Positions 18,256 to 26,750 of a stretch of DNA of 64,000 nucleotides are shown piece after piece. This stretch comes from Bradyrhizobium sp. Ash2021. Lineage in GTDB: Bacteria; Pseudomonadota; Alphaproteobacteria; Rhizobiales; Xanthobacteraceae. The position numbers were made by a program, and so were the translations under genes. The notes beneath the pieces are model-generated. The model had not been told where the DNA came from. It saw nothing but the letters and a program-made list of their open reading frames with translations, and did not search any database. The stretch's first letter is position 1. Every line of letters starts with the position of its first letter. The stretch covers positions 930,001 through 994,000 of the forward strand of contig NZ_CP100604.1 of assembly GCF_031202265.1 (NCBI RefSeq). The letters run 5' to 3'.

Positions 18256-18897
18256 TCAGCAGATCTCGTCGGCTATTCCTTCTTGCTCGTAGGCGCGGCG
18301 AACCGAGTGGAGGCTCGTCACCCTGTCGAGCAGCTTTGAGATGTTGGGACGCGAACGCGGCGGCTGAGCCATCGGGCGGGCCCAACGCGAGAGCATGACT
18401 AGATAGAAATCGACGGCGCTGAGCCTTTTGCCGAGAAACAGCGGGCCGTTAGCCTTGAGATGATCTTCGATAATGTCGAGAAACCGGCTGGCGCGCACTT
18501 CGGCGCCGCGCTTGACGGCGTCGGCCGCGGAGGCATCCTTGCCGGCCAGACGATCCGGATATTGCCAGATCATCAGTTCCTCCTGCAGCGAGTTCGTCAG
18601 GAAGGTCAGCCACTGGTAAAACTTGGCGCGCTCAGGCGTTCCGACCTGAGGGGCGAGCGCTGCGTCAGCATGCTGATCGACGAGATGGAGCACGATAGCG
18701 GCGGCTTCGGACATGATCAGTTGGCCGTCAACCAAAGTGGGGATCCGTCCGTTCGGATTGATCTTGAGATATTCCCTGGACTTCTGGGCGTTCTTGGCTC
18801 GATCAACGAGGACGAGGTCATATGGGACTCCGATCTCTTCGAGCAGCATGTGCGGCGCAGCGTTGGCATTCGCTGGGTAATAGTGCAGCTGGTACAT
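18256..18897 (-). CDS. Glutathione S-transferase
   Basis: The 213-residue protein has the N-terminal thioredoxin-like GST domain (LHYYPANANAAPHMLLEE, cis-Pro segment RIPTLVDG, MSEAAAIVLHLVD) and a helical C-terminal domain with LFLGKRLSAVDFYLVML. It conjugates or reduces with glutathione in the cytoplasm; the substrate is unknown. The first motif lacks the usual Ser/Tyr right after the first strand, and the catalytic residue could be the Asn/Ala stretch or absent. It is the first gene of the minus-strand run to catalase and is preceded by the shared element at 18943-19010. Confidence 0.88.
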   Translation of the reverse strand: MYQLHYYPANANAAPHMLLEEIGVPYDLVLVDRAKNAQKSREYLKINPNGRIPTLVDGQLIMSEAAAIVLHLVDQHADAALAPQVGTPERAKFYQWLTFLTNSLQEELMIWQYPDRLAGKDASAADAVKRGAEVRASRFLDIIEDHLKANGPLFLGKRLSAVDFYLVMLSRWARPMAQPPRSRPNISKLLDRVTSLHSVRRAYEQEGIADEIC

Positions 18898-18942
18898 CGA
18901 CAGCTTCCTGGTTGGTGTTTCACTGCACCAGCAAATAAATCG

Positions 18943-19010
18943 ATGTGACGTTGGCTACAACGCTCGGCATCCGACGATTCCGGCCAAAGGCCCGGCTTAT
19001 TTGGCCGCGA
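18943..19010 (-). promoter_or_regulatory. Shared element with dyad GGCCAAA-N11-TTTGGCC, copy 1
   Basis: The dyad occupies 18982-19006, inside a block of about 65 bp that is nearly repeated at 52313-52381, including the phrase CATCCGACGATT beside the dyad and a GTTGGC-containing flank nearer the gene. It is 85-109 bp upstream of the gst start, in the same relation to its gene as the other copy. A regulator-binding site plus conserved promoter is the simplest reading. Confidence 0.65.
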
Positions 19011-19015
19011 AGGGG

Positions 19016-19255
19016 TCATGATGCCCGCGCCTGATTTTCGAGAAGCAAGACGGCGCATTTGCAGTGATCCGCGTAGCAATCGTGATCGCAGTAGACGAGG
19101 TGCGTCCCGATTTCTCGCAGGTAGCCTGCTCCGATTGGCTGAGCGCACATCACACAGGAGGATTGCGGGCGGGGCGTCCGGCCATTCACCAAGATGAATC
19201 TCACCTGGCGCCTCCCAGTGCGAAGCAAAGACGGCTCCCGAGGATGAGTTTGCAT
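19016..19255 (-). CDS. Small cysteine-rich (zinc-ribbon-like) protein
   Basis: This 79-residue basic protein has two cysteine pairs, SCVMCAQPIGAGYLREI and THLVYCDHDCYADHCKC, spaced like a treble-clef or zinc-ribbon fold. The phrase VNGRTPRPQSSC precedes the first pair. It is cytosolic. A second cysteine-rich mini-protein (19336-19521) lies just upstream on the same strand, so they may be co-transcribed. The start MQTHPREP is the only Met near the conserved part. Nucleic-acid or protein binding is a guess based on the cysteine pattern. Confidence 0.6.
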   Translation of the reverse strand: MQTHPREPSLLRTGRRQVRFILVNGRTPRPQSSCVMCAQPIGAGYLREIGTHLVYCDHDCYADHCKCAVLLLENQARAS

Positions 19256-19335
19256 AAGAGTTTCACTGCGTAAGCTCCCTGCTCCGGAATCCCGAACTTT
19301 GGAAAATTGCCGCGGGAGTTTCGCCGCGACCGTTG

Positions 19336-19521
19336 TCAGGCAGCGTGGAGTTGACGTAACCATCTGCGGTCGCCGTCCTGGCGTGTCTTGAAGCGGACAG
19401 CGCACTTTCTTGAACAGAGGGCAGTTCGCCAGCAGTAGTACCGAACGAGGCCAAACTTCCCGTCGCAGATCGCGCAACGCTTGGCTTCGCAGTTCCAGCG
19501 ATATTGGGGAATGTTGCGCAT
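19336..19521 (-). CDS. Small cysteine-rich protein
   Basis: The 61-residue protein opens MRNIPQYRWNCEAKRCAICD and continues KFGLVRYYCWRTALCSRKCAVRFKTR. The pairs CAIC and CSRKC suggest a single zinc-binding knuckle, and the C-terminal tail is basic (RRWLRQL). It precedes another cysteine-rich mini-protein on the same strand by 80 bp. Both look like small zinc proteins of unknown role found in Bradyrhizobium. The DNA from 19522 to 20237 (about 715 bp) shows no convincing gene, only the inverted repeat at 19914-19983. Confidence 0.55.
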   Translation of the reverse strand: MRNIPQYRWNCEAKRCAICDGKFGLVRYYCWRTALCSRKCAVRFKTRQDGDRRWLRQLHAA

Positions 19522-19913
19522 TGTTGCCTCCTGTGGGCTTTGCGTGGGTAATGGTTTGTGCTCACGTCGCGTTGGCCGTCGTAGGTCGCGCAGACGTGAA
19601 GAACACCTTCGGGGTCGTAACGGCCTGCCAAATCTCGCTGCGTATAGGGACGTCGGACGCAGAGCTTGACCCTCATCTGCGGGCCCCCATGGCGACGCAG
19701 CAGGCGTTCCTTGCCGTGACAGGCGGATATAACGTGATCCCGCCGATCGGGCTCGTTACGGTTGCGTTCGGTATCTTTGGCCGGGATCGTTGACATGTTG
19801 TCGCCTGCAATCGGCTCTTCCGATTAGCAGCGAGACTAAGAGGATTGAGACCGCCGGCTCAATCGTACGTGGGTACTCGGACGCTATAGAACGGGATCGG
19901 GGGATCTATACGG

Positions 19914-19983
19914 AGGTTTATGGTGGTGTTCGCCGCTGGGACCCGACCTTCCCGGGACGTCAGCGGCGAACACCACGTAAATC
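19914..19983. repeat. Long inverted repeat in a 715-bp gene-free stretch
   Basis: Perfect 15-nt arms TGGTGTTCGCCGCTG (19924-19938) and CAGCGGCGAACACCA (19961-19975) enclose a 22-nt spacer. The outer flanks GGTTTATGG and CGTAAATC extend the pairing with one bulge to about 23 bp. There is no T-run after it and no gene ends next to it. It could be a small-RNA hairpin, a remnant of a miniature transposon or a protein-binding dyad. Confidence 0.7.
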
Positions 19984-20237
19984 GAAGAAGAGCGCCGTTC
20001 GTCACACGCGGCGAATGACAGATGGCCAGGTCTTCCAAGACTCAACCGCGCGGTGTTTCTGCTCTGCAGCACTCGGCGATCCGCCTGTAGGCCATCGCCC
20101 AATTGGATAGTTGGGGAATTCCGACAGGTTAGCATCGGGCCAATCAACCGCCGGACGCCTGCTCGTGTGCCAGTTAGCGTAATTCCGGTTGGGCAGCGAC
20201 TGGCGATCTGACGCAACACTCGATTAGCCGGTCGAAG

Positions 20238-20477
20238 TCAGAACGCACTCTTGTATCGCGCGAGTGCGCTTGGGCTACCATAGACCCACATGGGCTCGTC
20301 GCATTGGCTTGGGCCGTGGTCGGTCATGCAGGCAGCGCTCCAGGGAGGAGCTGCGACCTCGCGGCCCGGGCTTCCGTATGCTTGCGGCAAAGAGCGATGT
20401 TCGTTCGTTCGCGCTTGAGCCGTAGCTGACACCGCCAGCGACAGCAGCGATGCTGCCAGTAAGTATCTCATCTTCAT
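20238..20477 (-). CDS. Small exported protein
   Basis: The 79-residue protein starts MKMRYLLAASLLSLAVSATA with a signal-peptidase site after QA, followed by a short mature part with two Cys (SAACMTDHGPSQCDEPMWVYGSP). AAGGAG sits 7 nt before the ATG at 20477; a second in-frame ATG lies two codons in. The motif CMTDHGPS-x-C-x-EPMWVYGSP looks like a family of small periplasmic proteins in Bradyrhizobium. Function unknown. It is divergent from the sensor kinase gene. Confidence 0.7.
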   Translation of the reverse strand: MKMRYLLAASLLSLAVSATAQARTNEHRSLPQAYGSPGREVAAPPWSAACMTDHGPSQCDEPMWVYGSPSALARYKSAF

Positions 20478-20801
20478 CGTTCGGCTCCTTGATTGTGGGT
20501 CTGAAGCGACCGTTGGATCGAGGTCGCTCGCGTCGATTGTGCGTAGGCAATCGATCAGAGTGCGCTCCAGGGGCCGGAATTGCCTGCGCGAGATTGCGGC
20601 GTTTGGTTCGATTTTGCGCAGATTTGTCCAGAGTTTCGAGCACCTTCGGCCCGGGAACCACCAATGCCGCGCCGCGGCGGAGGCAATCGAATTGCCAAAT
20701 TTCCTCAAAATCCTCTAATCTTGCCCGGAGGCGCGGGACGCTCTGGAAATGATGAGCAGCCGGATCACAAATGTCTCGAATTGAGCCCACCAAACCCGTC
20801 G

Positions 20802-20850
20802 GCTTGGGCATGGTCGGCCGTTGGATCGTGGAAGCTCACGAGGGTTGGGC
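20802..20850 (+). pseudogene. Remnant of a histidine-kinase C-terminus
   Basis: In the frame that leads into the kinase at 20918, this DNA encodes GLGMVGRWIVEAHEGW, closely resembling the G2 box and end of that kinase's own ATPase domain (GLGMGLSICRSIVEAHGG at 23491-23545). At DNA level GATCGTGGAAGCTCACG is identical in both places. It appears to be the 3-prime scar of a duplicated or recombined kinase gene just upstream of the present one. The rest of the 440-bp gap 20478-20917 shows no gene. Confidence 0.5.
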
Positions 20851-20917
20851 AGGGCGTCGTTATACGCCTCGGCGGCGGTCAGCGGTCTCACTACGCGAAG
20901 CGGGACGGGCAAGGAAA

Positions 20918-23629
20918 ATGACCAAACCCAATCTCTCTCACTGGCCGACCTCCCCCACGGTCTCTCACTACGCAATGGCGGTCTTGTCAGTCGCCGTGGC
21001 GATAATTGCTGCGGAGATCATGACACGTTTACTGAATACTGAACCCATCGCATTGTCGATGCTCTGCGCTGTTATTTTCGCTGCATGGTTTGGTGGCTTC
21101 AGCCCGGCATTGTTGGCGATCGCACTCGCCCTTTTGGCATTCCACTATTACCTGTTGCCTCCAATCAATTCATTTACCTGGAAGCACAATTTGCTCGCGG
21201 GAGGTGTTTCGGAAGTTCCACGTCTGATTTTGTTTTCCATTACGTCTCTCTTTGTTGCATTCATGCTTTCGGCGCAGAGAGAAGCGACAAAAGCCCTTCG
21301 GCGTTCCAGCGGTGACCTGCAAGCAGCGGTGGAGGACCAAAAGCGGATTGAGGCTGCACTGCTTCAGAGCGAAATGCATCTGACCGAAGCGCAGAGATTG
21401 AGCCGTACCGGCAGCTTTGGATGGAATGTCTCAAGCGGAGAAATCTTCTGGTCAGACGAAACCTTCCGAATCTTCCAGTTCGACCACGCGACGAAACCGA
21501 CCGTGGAATTGATCGTCCAGCGCACCCATCCGGAAGATCGCGCCGCCGTGCAACAGACCATTGATCAAGCTTCCATCGATGGTAAGGATTTCGACCACGA
21601 ATATCGATTGTTGATGCCGGATGGCTCGGTCAAACACGTCCACGCCGTGGCCCGCGCGGTACGGGATGCGTCGGGTGGCGTCGAGTTTCGAGGGGCGGTG
21701 ACGGATGTTACGTTTGCAAAGGAAACCGAACGGAAACTGCGACGCAGCGAGGCCTATTTGGCCGAATCCGAGCGTTTGAGTCGCACAGGCAGTTGGGCGT
21801 GGGATGTGCGGCGGCGAGAGTTCGTGTTTCGGTCTCCCGAAGCGCACCGCCTGTTGGGACTCGATCCGGAACGGGACGCTGCACCAGCGCAACCCCTATG
21901 GGATTGCGTTCACCGCGAAGACAGGGACCGGGTTGTCGAAATGGTGCGGCAGGCTCGCCGAGAGAAAACGGACTTCGAAGGCGACTATCGCATCGTTCTT
22001 CCGGACGGTTCGACAAGATACGTGCATGCCGTAGGACATCCAGTTCTCAGTGATGACGGTGAAGTGACCGAGTTGGTTGGTACACACGTCGATGTCACCG
22101 AGCAGCACCTCGCAAACGTGGCGCTGCAAGAAGCCGTTGACGAAATCAAGAAATCCGAAGACCGCCTTCGACTGGTCATCGACACCATCCCGACGCTGGT
22201 CTGGCGCGCTGGACCCGAGGGGATCCTCGATTTCCTCAATCAGCCGGCCCTGGTCTATACCGGCATCTCATTGGACCAGGCCGCGACTGCCTGGCCTCGC
22301 GCGTTTCATCCCGACGACAAGAAGGGCATGTTGGTGAAGTGGAGTGCCATACGGGAGTCCGGTATACGTGGCGAGCTTGAAGCCCGGCTCAGGCGTTTCG
22401 ATGGCGAATATCGCTGGTTTTTGTTCCAGGCCGTGCCGCTGCGCGATCAGTCGGGCAACATTGTTAAATGGTACGGCTCGTCAACCGACATCGAGGACCG
22501 CAAGCGAGCCGAGGAACAATTGCGGCGAAGCGAGGCCAAATTGACCGAAGCACAGCGGGTGAGCCAGACCGGCAGCTTCGGCTGGAATGTCTCAAGCGGA
22601 GAACGCTTCGGATCCAAGGAATTTTTCAGGATCCTTGGATACGAAAATCCGCGTTCAGTCACCTCCGACATGGCTCTTCAACGCGTCCATCCGGAAGATC
22701 GTGCTTTCGTGGAGCAAACGATTGACCGCGCGTCCCGCGACGGAAAGGACGCCCAATACGAACATCGATTGCTGATGCCTGACGGCTCAGTCAAGCATGT
22801 CAGTGTTGTCGCTCATGCTGTCAGGGATCAAGCGGGTCAACTGGAATTTATTGGGGCGATGGTGGATGTCACTTCGACCAGACGGGCCGAAGAGAAGCTG
22901 CACAACACGCAGGCGGAACTCGCGCATGTGGCGCGCGTCACGGCGCTGGGCGAACTGACCGCCTCCATCGCCCATGAGGTGAATCAGCCGCTTGCCGCCG
23001 TCGTCGCCAACGCGGACGCATGCCTGCGCTGGCTCGATCGCGAAACTCCCGATTTGGCCGCCGCTCGCCGTTCGGCGGAATGGGTCATAGACGATGCCAG
23101 CCGGGCGAGCGAGGTGGTCCGGCGTGTCCGCGCGCTCGCGAACAAGACCGACATTGAGAAGGTGCCGCTCGACCTCAATAACGTCGTCAGGGAGGTCATC
23201 GCGCTGGTACAGCGTGAGCTGGGCAGCCATCGGGTATCCCTGCGAATGGAATTGGAACCGACCCTGCCCAGGATCCTTGGTGATCGAGTCCAGCTACAGC
23301 AGGTGATTATCAACCTGGTGATGAACGGTATTGAGGCAATGCAGCCGGTCACGGATCGGCCGCGCGAATTGGTGGTCCGATCAGGCCAGGACGAGACAGA
23401 CCAAGTGCTCTTGAGCGTAACAGATTGCGGCGTCGGGATCTCGGCCGAGAACGCAAACCGGCTCTTCAACGCCTTCTTCACCACCAAGGCCAGCGGCCTG
23501 GGAATGGGGCTTTCGATCTGCCGTTCGATCGTGGAAGCTCACGGGGGACGTCTGTCAGTTTCCGGCAATGAAGGGCCCGGTGCGACGTTTCAATTCGTCC
23601 TGCCCTTGCATCAAGAGGATGCGCTATGA
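20918..23629 (+). CDS. PAS-rich sensor histidine kinase with DUF4118-type membrane domain
   Basis: The 903-residue kinase starts at MTKPNLSHW (AAGGA 6 nt upstream). Order: membrane block of about four helices (about residues 20-125, KdpD-like DUF4118, with AAWFGGFSPALLAI and FHYYLLPP); four PAS/PAC units (about 150-280, 280-400, 405-530, 540-655); HisKA with His686 (SIAHEVNQPLAAV); HATPase with NLVMNGIEAM, DCGVGIS and GLGMGLSICRSIVE. PAS1 and PAS4 are close copies (LTEAQR-x-S-x-TGSFGWNVSSGE in both), a recent internal duplication. It overlaps the FixJ-type regulator by 4 bp and sits before a sulfite-oxidase-like pair. Confidence 0.9.
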   Translation: MTKPNLSHWPTSPTVSHYAMAVLSVAVAIIAAEIMTRLLNTEPIALSMLCAVIFAAWFGGFSPALLAIALALLAFHYYLLPPINSFTWKHNLLAGGVSEVPRLILFSITSLFVAFMLSAQREATKALRRSSGDLQAAVEDQKRIEAALLQSEMHLTEAQRLSRTGSFGWNVSSGEIFWSDETFRIFQFDHATKPTVELIVQRTHPEDRAAVQQTIDQASIDGKDFDHEYRLLMPDGSVKHVHAVARAVRDASGGVEFRGAVTDVTFAKETERKLRRSEAYLAESERLSRTGSWAWDVRRREFVFRSPEAHRLLGLDPERDAAPAQPLWDCVHREDRDRVVEMVRQARREKTDFEGDYRIVLPDGSTRYVHAVGHPVLSDDGEVTELVGTHVDVTEQHLANVALQEAVDEIKKSEDRLRLVIDTIPTLVWRAGPEGILDFLNQPALVYTGISLDQAATAWPRAFHPDDKKGMLVKWSAIRESGIRGELEARLRRFDGEYRWFLFQAVPLRDQSGNIVKWYGSSTDIEDRKRAEEQLRRSEAKLTEAQRVSQTGSFGWNVSSGERFGSKEFFRILGYENPRSVTSDMALQRVHPEDRAFVEQTIDRASRDGKDAQYEHRLLMPDGSVKHVSVVAHAVRDQAGQLEFIGAMVDVTSTRRAEEKLHNTQAELAHVARVTALGELTASIAHEVNQPLAAVVANADACLRWLDRETPDLAAARRSAEWVIDDASRASEVVRRVRALANKTDIEKVPLDLNNVVREVIALVQRELGSHRVSLRMELEPTLPRILGDRVQLQQVIINLVMNGIEAMQPVTDRPRELVVRSGQDETDQVLLSVTDCGVGISAENANRLFNAFFTTKASGLGMGLSICRSIVEAHGGRLSVSGNEGPGATFQFVLPLHQEDAL

Positions 23630-24285
23630 CCGAGCGGGCCAAATCATCGCATGAACCCGGTGACGCCAAGGAACCGATCGTTATCGTCATCGACGACGAC
23701 GCATCGATGCGCAGGGCGCTGACCAATCTTTTTCAATCCGTGGGATTGGCGGTCGAGGTGTTCGGTTCGGCGTCCGAAATGTTGCAAGCCAAGCTTCCAG
23801 ATGTCGCCAGCTGCCTTGTACTTGACATCAGGTTGCCCGGATTGAGCGGGCTGGACTTTCAAACCGAACTGGCCAAGGCGAACATTCAGATTCCGATCAT
23901 CTTCATGACCGGCCATGGAGACGTTCCGATGACCGTCAGGGCCATGAAGGGTGGAGCGGTCGATTTTCTAACCAAACCGCTTCGCGACCAGGACATGCTG
24001 GACGCTGTGATGACGGCTATTGAACGGGATCGCAAGAGGCGCGAAGCAGACAGGATTGTAGCGAACTTGCAGGCACATTTTGAAGCCTTGACCCCTCGCG
24101 AGCGGGAAATTCTGGCATTGGTATCGACGGGCCTCTTGAACAAACAGATAGCCGCCGAACTCGGACTGGCCGAGATTACCGTGAAGATCCATCGGGGACA
24201 CGTTATGAGGAAGATGGGTGCGAAATCGCTGGCCGATTTGCTGAAAAAGGCCGAAGCGCTGGGAATTAGCCGCTCCAAGCGCTAG
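23626..24285 (+). CDS. FixJ-type response regulator (receiver + LuxR HTH)
   Basis: The 219-residue regulator has acidic triad IDDD, phosphoacceptor Asp67 (CLVLDIRLPG), the conserved Thr/Lys (FMTGHGD, FLTKPL) and a C-terminal LuxR HTH (LTPREREILALV, NKQIAAELGLAEITVKIHRGHVM). ATGA overlap with the kinase gene shows they are one system. LuxR-type regulators bind dyads centred near -42, so this is a candidate for the factor acting at the CTRAA boxes, though no box precedes this operon itself. The sulfite-oxidase-like gene lies 226 bp downstream. Confidence 0.92.
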   Translation: MTERAKSSHEPGDAKEPIVIVIDDDASMRRALTNLFQSVGLAVEVFGSASEMLQAKLPDVASCLVLDIRLPGLSGLDFQTELAKANIQIPIIFMTGHGDVPMTVRAMKGGAVDFLTKPLRDQDMLDAVMTAIERDRKRREADRIVANLQAHFEALTPREREILALVSTGLLNKQIAAELGLAEITVKIHRGHVMRKMGAKSLADLLKKAEALGISRSKR

Positions 24286-24511
24286 TGCATTTTTGGGGCG
24301 CCGGCGAAGGCGGCCTCCGGACGCGGACAGCCGGGCTAAACTAAAGTATGAGGAGCCCAAACCAACATGACGTTCAGGCCAACTCTTGTAGGTCGAGCCG
24401 TTCGCACCAAATAGGCGTATCAACCAAGACCTGATGAACGAGCCGATCCGCCGACGCTTCTCGGCCGCACGATTGGTCTTCGGTTGGCAACAAACACCCG
24501 GGAGGATTTCA

Positions 24512-25747
24512 ATGGCGGAGAAGGGCGCTTTCCAACGCTTGATTTCGCGAAGGCGACTGCTTGCCGAAGCAAGCGCGGCAGCCGCGGTTCTCTCACGGCC
24601 AGCATGGGCGCAAAAGATGATTAGTCTTCCGCTGCCCGGCGGTCCCGGAGAGCGGGAGGTCACGACCGCCTTTCCGCAGAAGGGACCGATGATCCTGCAG
24701 CGGACTCGTCCCCCGCTGCTGGAAACTCCCTTTGAGGTTTTCGACAAGGGTGTCTTTACCCCCAACGATCAATTCTATGTGCGTTGGCACTGGGCGCTCA
24801 TCCCGACTGAGATCGACCCCGGCGCGTTCAGGCTGACCGTACGCGGCCATGTGAACCAAACATTGTCGCTATCGCTGAATGATATCCTCCACGGGTTGCC
24901 GGGCGTTGAATTGGCCGCGGTGAACCAATGCTCCGGCAACTCGCGCGGCTTCTTCCAGCCTCGCGTGTCCGGCGGAGAATGGTCGAATGGCGCCATGGGC
25001 AATGCGCTCTGGACGGGGGTGCGTCTAAGGGACGTGCTGGACAAGGCTGGCGTGAGGCCGGGCGCCGTGCAGGTGCGCTTCAAAGGGCTCGACGAGCCCG
25101 TGGTGGAGGATGCGCCGCATTTCATGAAATCGCTCGAGATCGACCACGCGCGCGATGGCGAGGTGATGATCGCCTACGCAATGAATGGCGAGCAACTGCC
25201 GCTGTTGAACGGATTTCCGCTGCGACTGGTCGTGCCCGGCTGGTATGCGACCTATTGGGTCAAGATGCTGAACGATATCGAGGTGCTGGATCAACCCGAC
25301 GTCAATTATTGGACAAAGGTTGCCTACACCATTCCCGACACGCCGCACGCCAGCATCAAGCCGGGCGAAACAGGCGTGCGGATGATACCGATCAATCGGA
25401 TGGTCCCCAGATCCTTCGTCACAAACATTGCGTCAGGCAGTAAGGTTAGCGCCACTACATCAACGACGGTGCGCGGCATCGCATTAGGCGGCGATTGTGG
25501 CGTGGCGGCGGTGGATTTCTCAATCGACCGGGGCCAAAGCTGGCATCAGGCGCAACTCGAGAAAGACGAAGGCAAATACGGATTTCGGCAGTGGCAGACC
25601 CAATTAACGCTGCCAGCTCCCGGTAAATACGACTTGTTGGTCCGATGCACCAACAGCAACGGCGTGGCCCAACCCGACGCGCCAAACTGGAATCCGGCCG
25701 GTTTCATGCGCAACGTCACCGAATCGATCGAAGTCGTTGCGGTTTGA
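24512..25747 (+). CDS. Sulfite-oxidase-family molybdoenzyme, SorA-like
   Basis: The 411-residue periplasmic enzyme has a twin-arginine signal (SRRRLLAEASAAAAVLSRPA, cleavage after WA), the molybdopterin domain with the Mo-ligand Cys140 in VNQCSGNSRGFF, and a C-terminal Mo-co dimerisation domain (VAAVDFSIDRGQSW). The family oxidises sulfite or related compounds. The start MAEKGAFQ is chosen for a GGAGG site 7 nt upstream. A small cytochrome c follows, as in SorAB sulfite dehydrogenases, and the kinase/FixJ pair upstream probably regulates it. Only weak similarity to a CTRAA box is seen at 24333. Confidence 0.88.
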   Translation: MAEKGAFQRLISRRRLLAEASAAAAVLSRPAWAQKMISLPLPGGPGEREVTTAFPQKGPMILQRTRPPLLETPFEVFDKGVFTPNDQFYVRWHWALIPTEIDPGAFRLTVRGHVNQTLSLSLNDILHGLPGVELAAVNQCSGNSRGFFQPRVSGGEWSNGAMGNALWTGVRLRDVLDKAGVRPGAVQVRFKGLDEPVVEDAPHFMKSLEIDHARDGEVMIAYAMNGEQLPLLNGFPLRLVVPGWYATYWVKMLNDIEVLDQPDVNYWTKVAYTIPDTPHASIKPGETGVRMIPINRMVPRSFVTNIASGSKVSATTSTTVRGIALGGDCGVAAVDFSIDRGQSWHQAQLEKDEGKYGFRQWQTQLTLPAPGKYDLLVRCTNSNGVAQPDAPNWNPAGFMRNVTESIEVVAV

Positions 25748-25760
25748 TGGAGTATGTTCG

Positions 25761-26093
25761 ATGTTACGCTATTTGCTGCCGATCGCCGTTGTTGTGAGTT
25801 TCGGGTCAATTCCTCCCGTCGCGCACGGCGCTCCGCCATTCGAACTGAAGCCCGTCAAGGTCGATCTACCAGACAACAATAGCATGTTTCCAGCCGGCCA
25901 GGGTTCGGACGCGATCAACAACAACTGCCTTGCCTGTCACTCGGCTGACATGGTGTTGAACCAGCCCGCGATGTCGAAGCAGTCCTGGGCAGCGGAGGTG
26001 AGCAAGATGATCAACAACTATAAGGCTCCGGTAGCCCCGGAAGATGTCGGACCGATCGTCGAGTATTTGGCCGCCCTCAAGGGCGCGAAATAG
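25761..26093 (+). CDS. Small periplasmic cytochrome c, SorB-like
   Basis: The 110-residue cytochrome has a signal peptide (MLRYLLPIAVVVSFGSIPPV, cleavage near AHG) and one haem site CLACH (Cys56). A likely distal Met lies in NQPAMSKQSW, and the C-terminal helix VGPIVEYLAALKG is typical. It begins 13 bp after the molybdoenzyme stop codon and should take electrons from it, as the cytochrome subunit does in SorAB. The short length fits a class I mono-haem protein. Confidence 0.88.
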   Translation: MLRYLLPIAVVVSFGSIPPVAHGAPPFELKPVKVDLPDNNSMFPAGQGSDAINNNCLACHSADMVLNQPAMSKQSWAAEVSKMINNYKAPVAPEDVGPIVEYLAALKGAK

Positions 26094-26257
26094 ACGCTGG
26101 TCCTTGGTCAATCAAGAGACCGAATGCTTGTGGCTTGCGTAGTGGTTTTTGGGGGTCACAAACCTCGGTATGATTTCACAATCCTGCCTGGCGGGCCACT
26201 TTTGTGTTGAGGCAGCGCCAAAGCAAGCACCTTGCCACCGTGTCAGGAAGGCCCATC

Positions 26258-26647
26258 TTGTCAACTCTTTCGGTGATTTCAGTCATTGACGATGATGCAT
26301 CTGTCCGGACCGCGACCAATAATCTTCTCAGCTCGCATGGATACCTGGTCCATACATTCGCGTCGGCCGAGGAGTTTTTGCAGTCGGCCCGTCTAAGCGA
26401 CTCGTCATGTGTCATCGCGGATGTGCAGATGCCCGCCATGAGCGGCTTGGATCTTCTGAGCCATATGCGCGCCCAGGGGTACGTCGCGCCGTTTATCTTT
26501 ATCACGGCTTTTCCCGAAGACAGCGTCCGCGCCCGCGCCCTGAAGGCCGGAGCCATTTGCTTCCTGGCCAAGCCCTTCGCCGGACCCGCCTTGATCAACT
26601 GCGTCGAAGCTGCCGTTAATCGACATCCCGGCAGAACCAGCAAGTAG
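26258..26647 (+). CDS. Single-domain response regulator (receiver only)
   Basis: The 129-residue protein is a lone receiver of the FixJ subtype: VIDDDASVR, phosphoacceptor Asp55 (CVIADVQMPAMSGLD), FITAFPED and the Lys of FLAKPF. There is no output domain, so it may act as a phosphate sink or protein-binding switch for the PAS kinase nearby. The TTG at 26258 is preferred because AGGAAGG lies 6 nt upstream; the ATG at 26204 would add 18 residues of non-receiver sequence. Confidence 0.85.
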   Translation: MSTLSVISVIDDDASVRTATNNLLSSHGYLVHTFASAEEFLQSARLSDSSCVIADVQMPAMSGLDLLSHMRAQGYVAPFIFITAFPEDSVRARALKAGAICFLAKPFAGPALINCVEAAVNRHPGRTSK

Positions 26648-26750
26648 GACGGTCTCGGCGACCACGAACGTGATGCCGTCCCAAGGCGTCGCTGACATGG
26701 GTGGGCTCGACGGCCAACACTCGGCCTCGATGCGCAACAGGCAGCCCGTA

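Noticed and set aside
19790..20110. 106-codon plus-strand frame in the 19.5-20.2 kb gap
   Set aside because: It runs through the long inverted repeat, has no signal, domain or ribosome-binding site, and looks like chance.
24333..24354. CTAAAC-containing sequence upstream of the SorA-like gene as a CTRAA box
   Set aside because: Only the upstream half matches; the WTTTARTKG half is absent and the distance to the start is about 160 bp.
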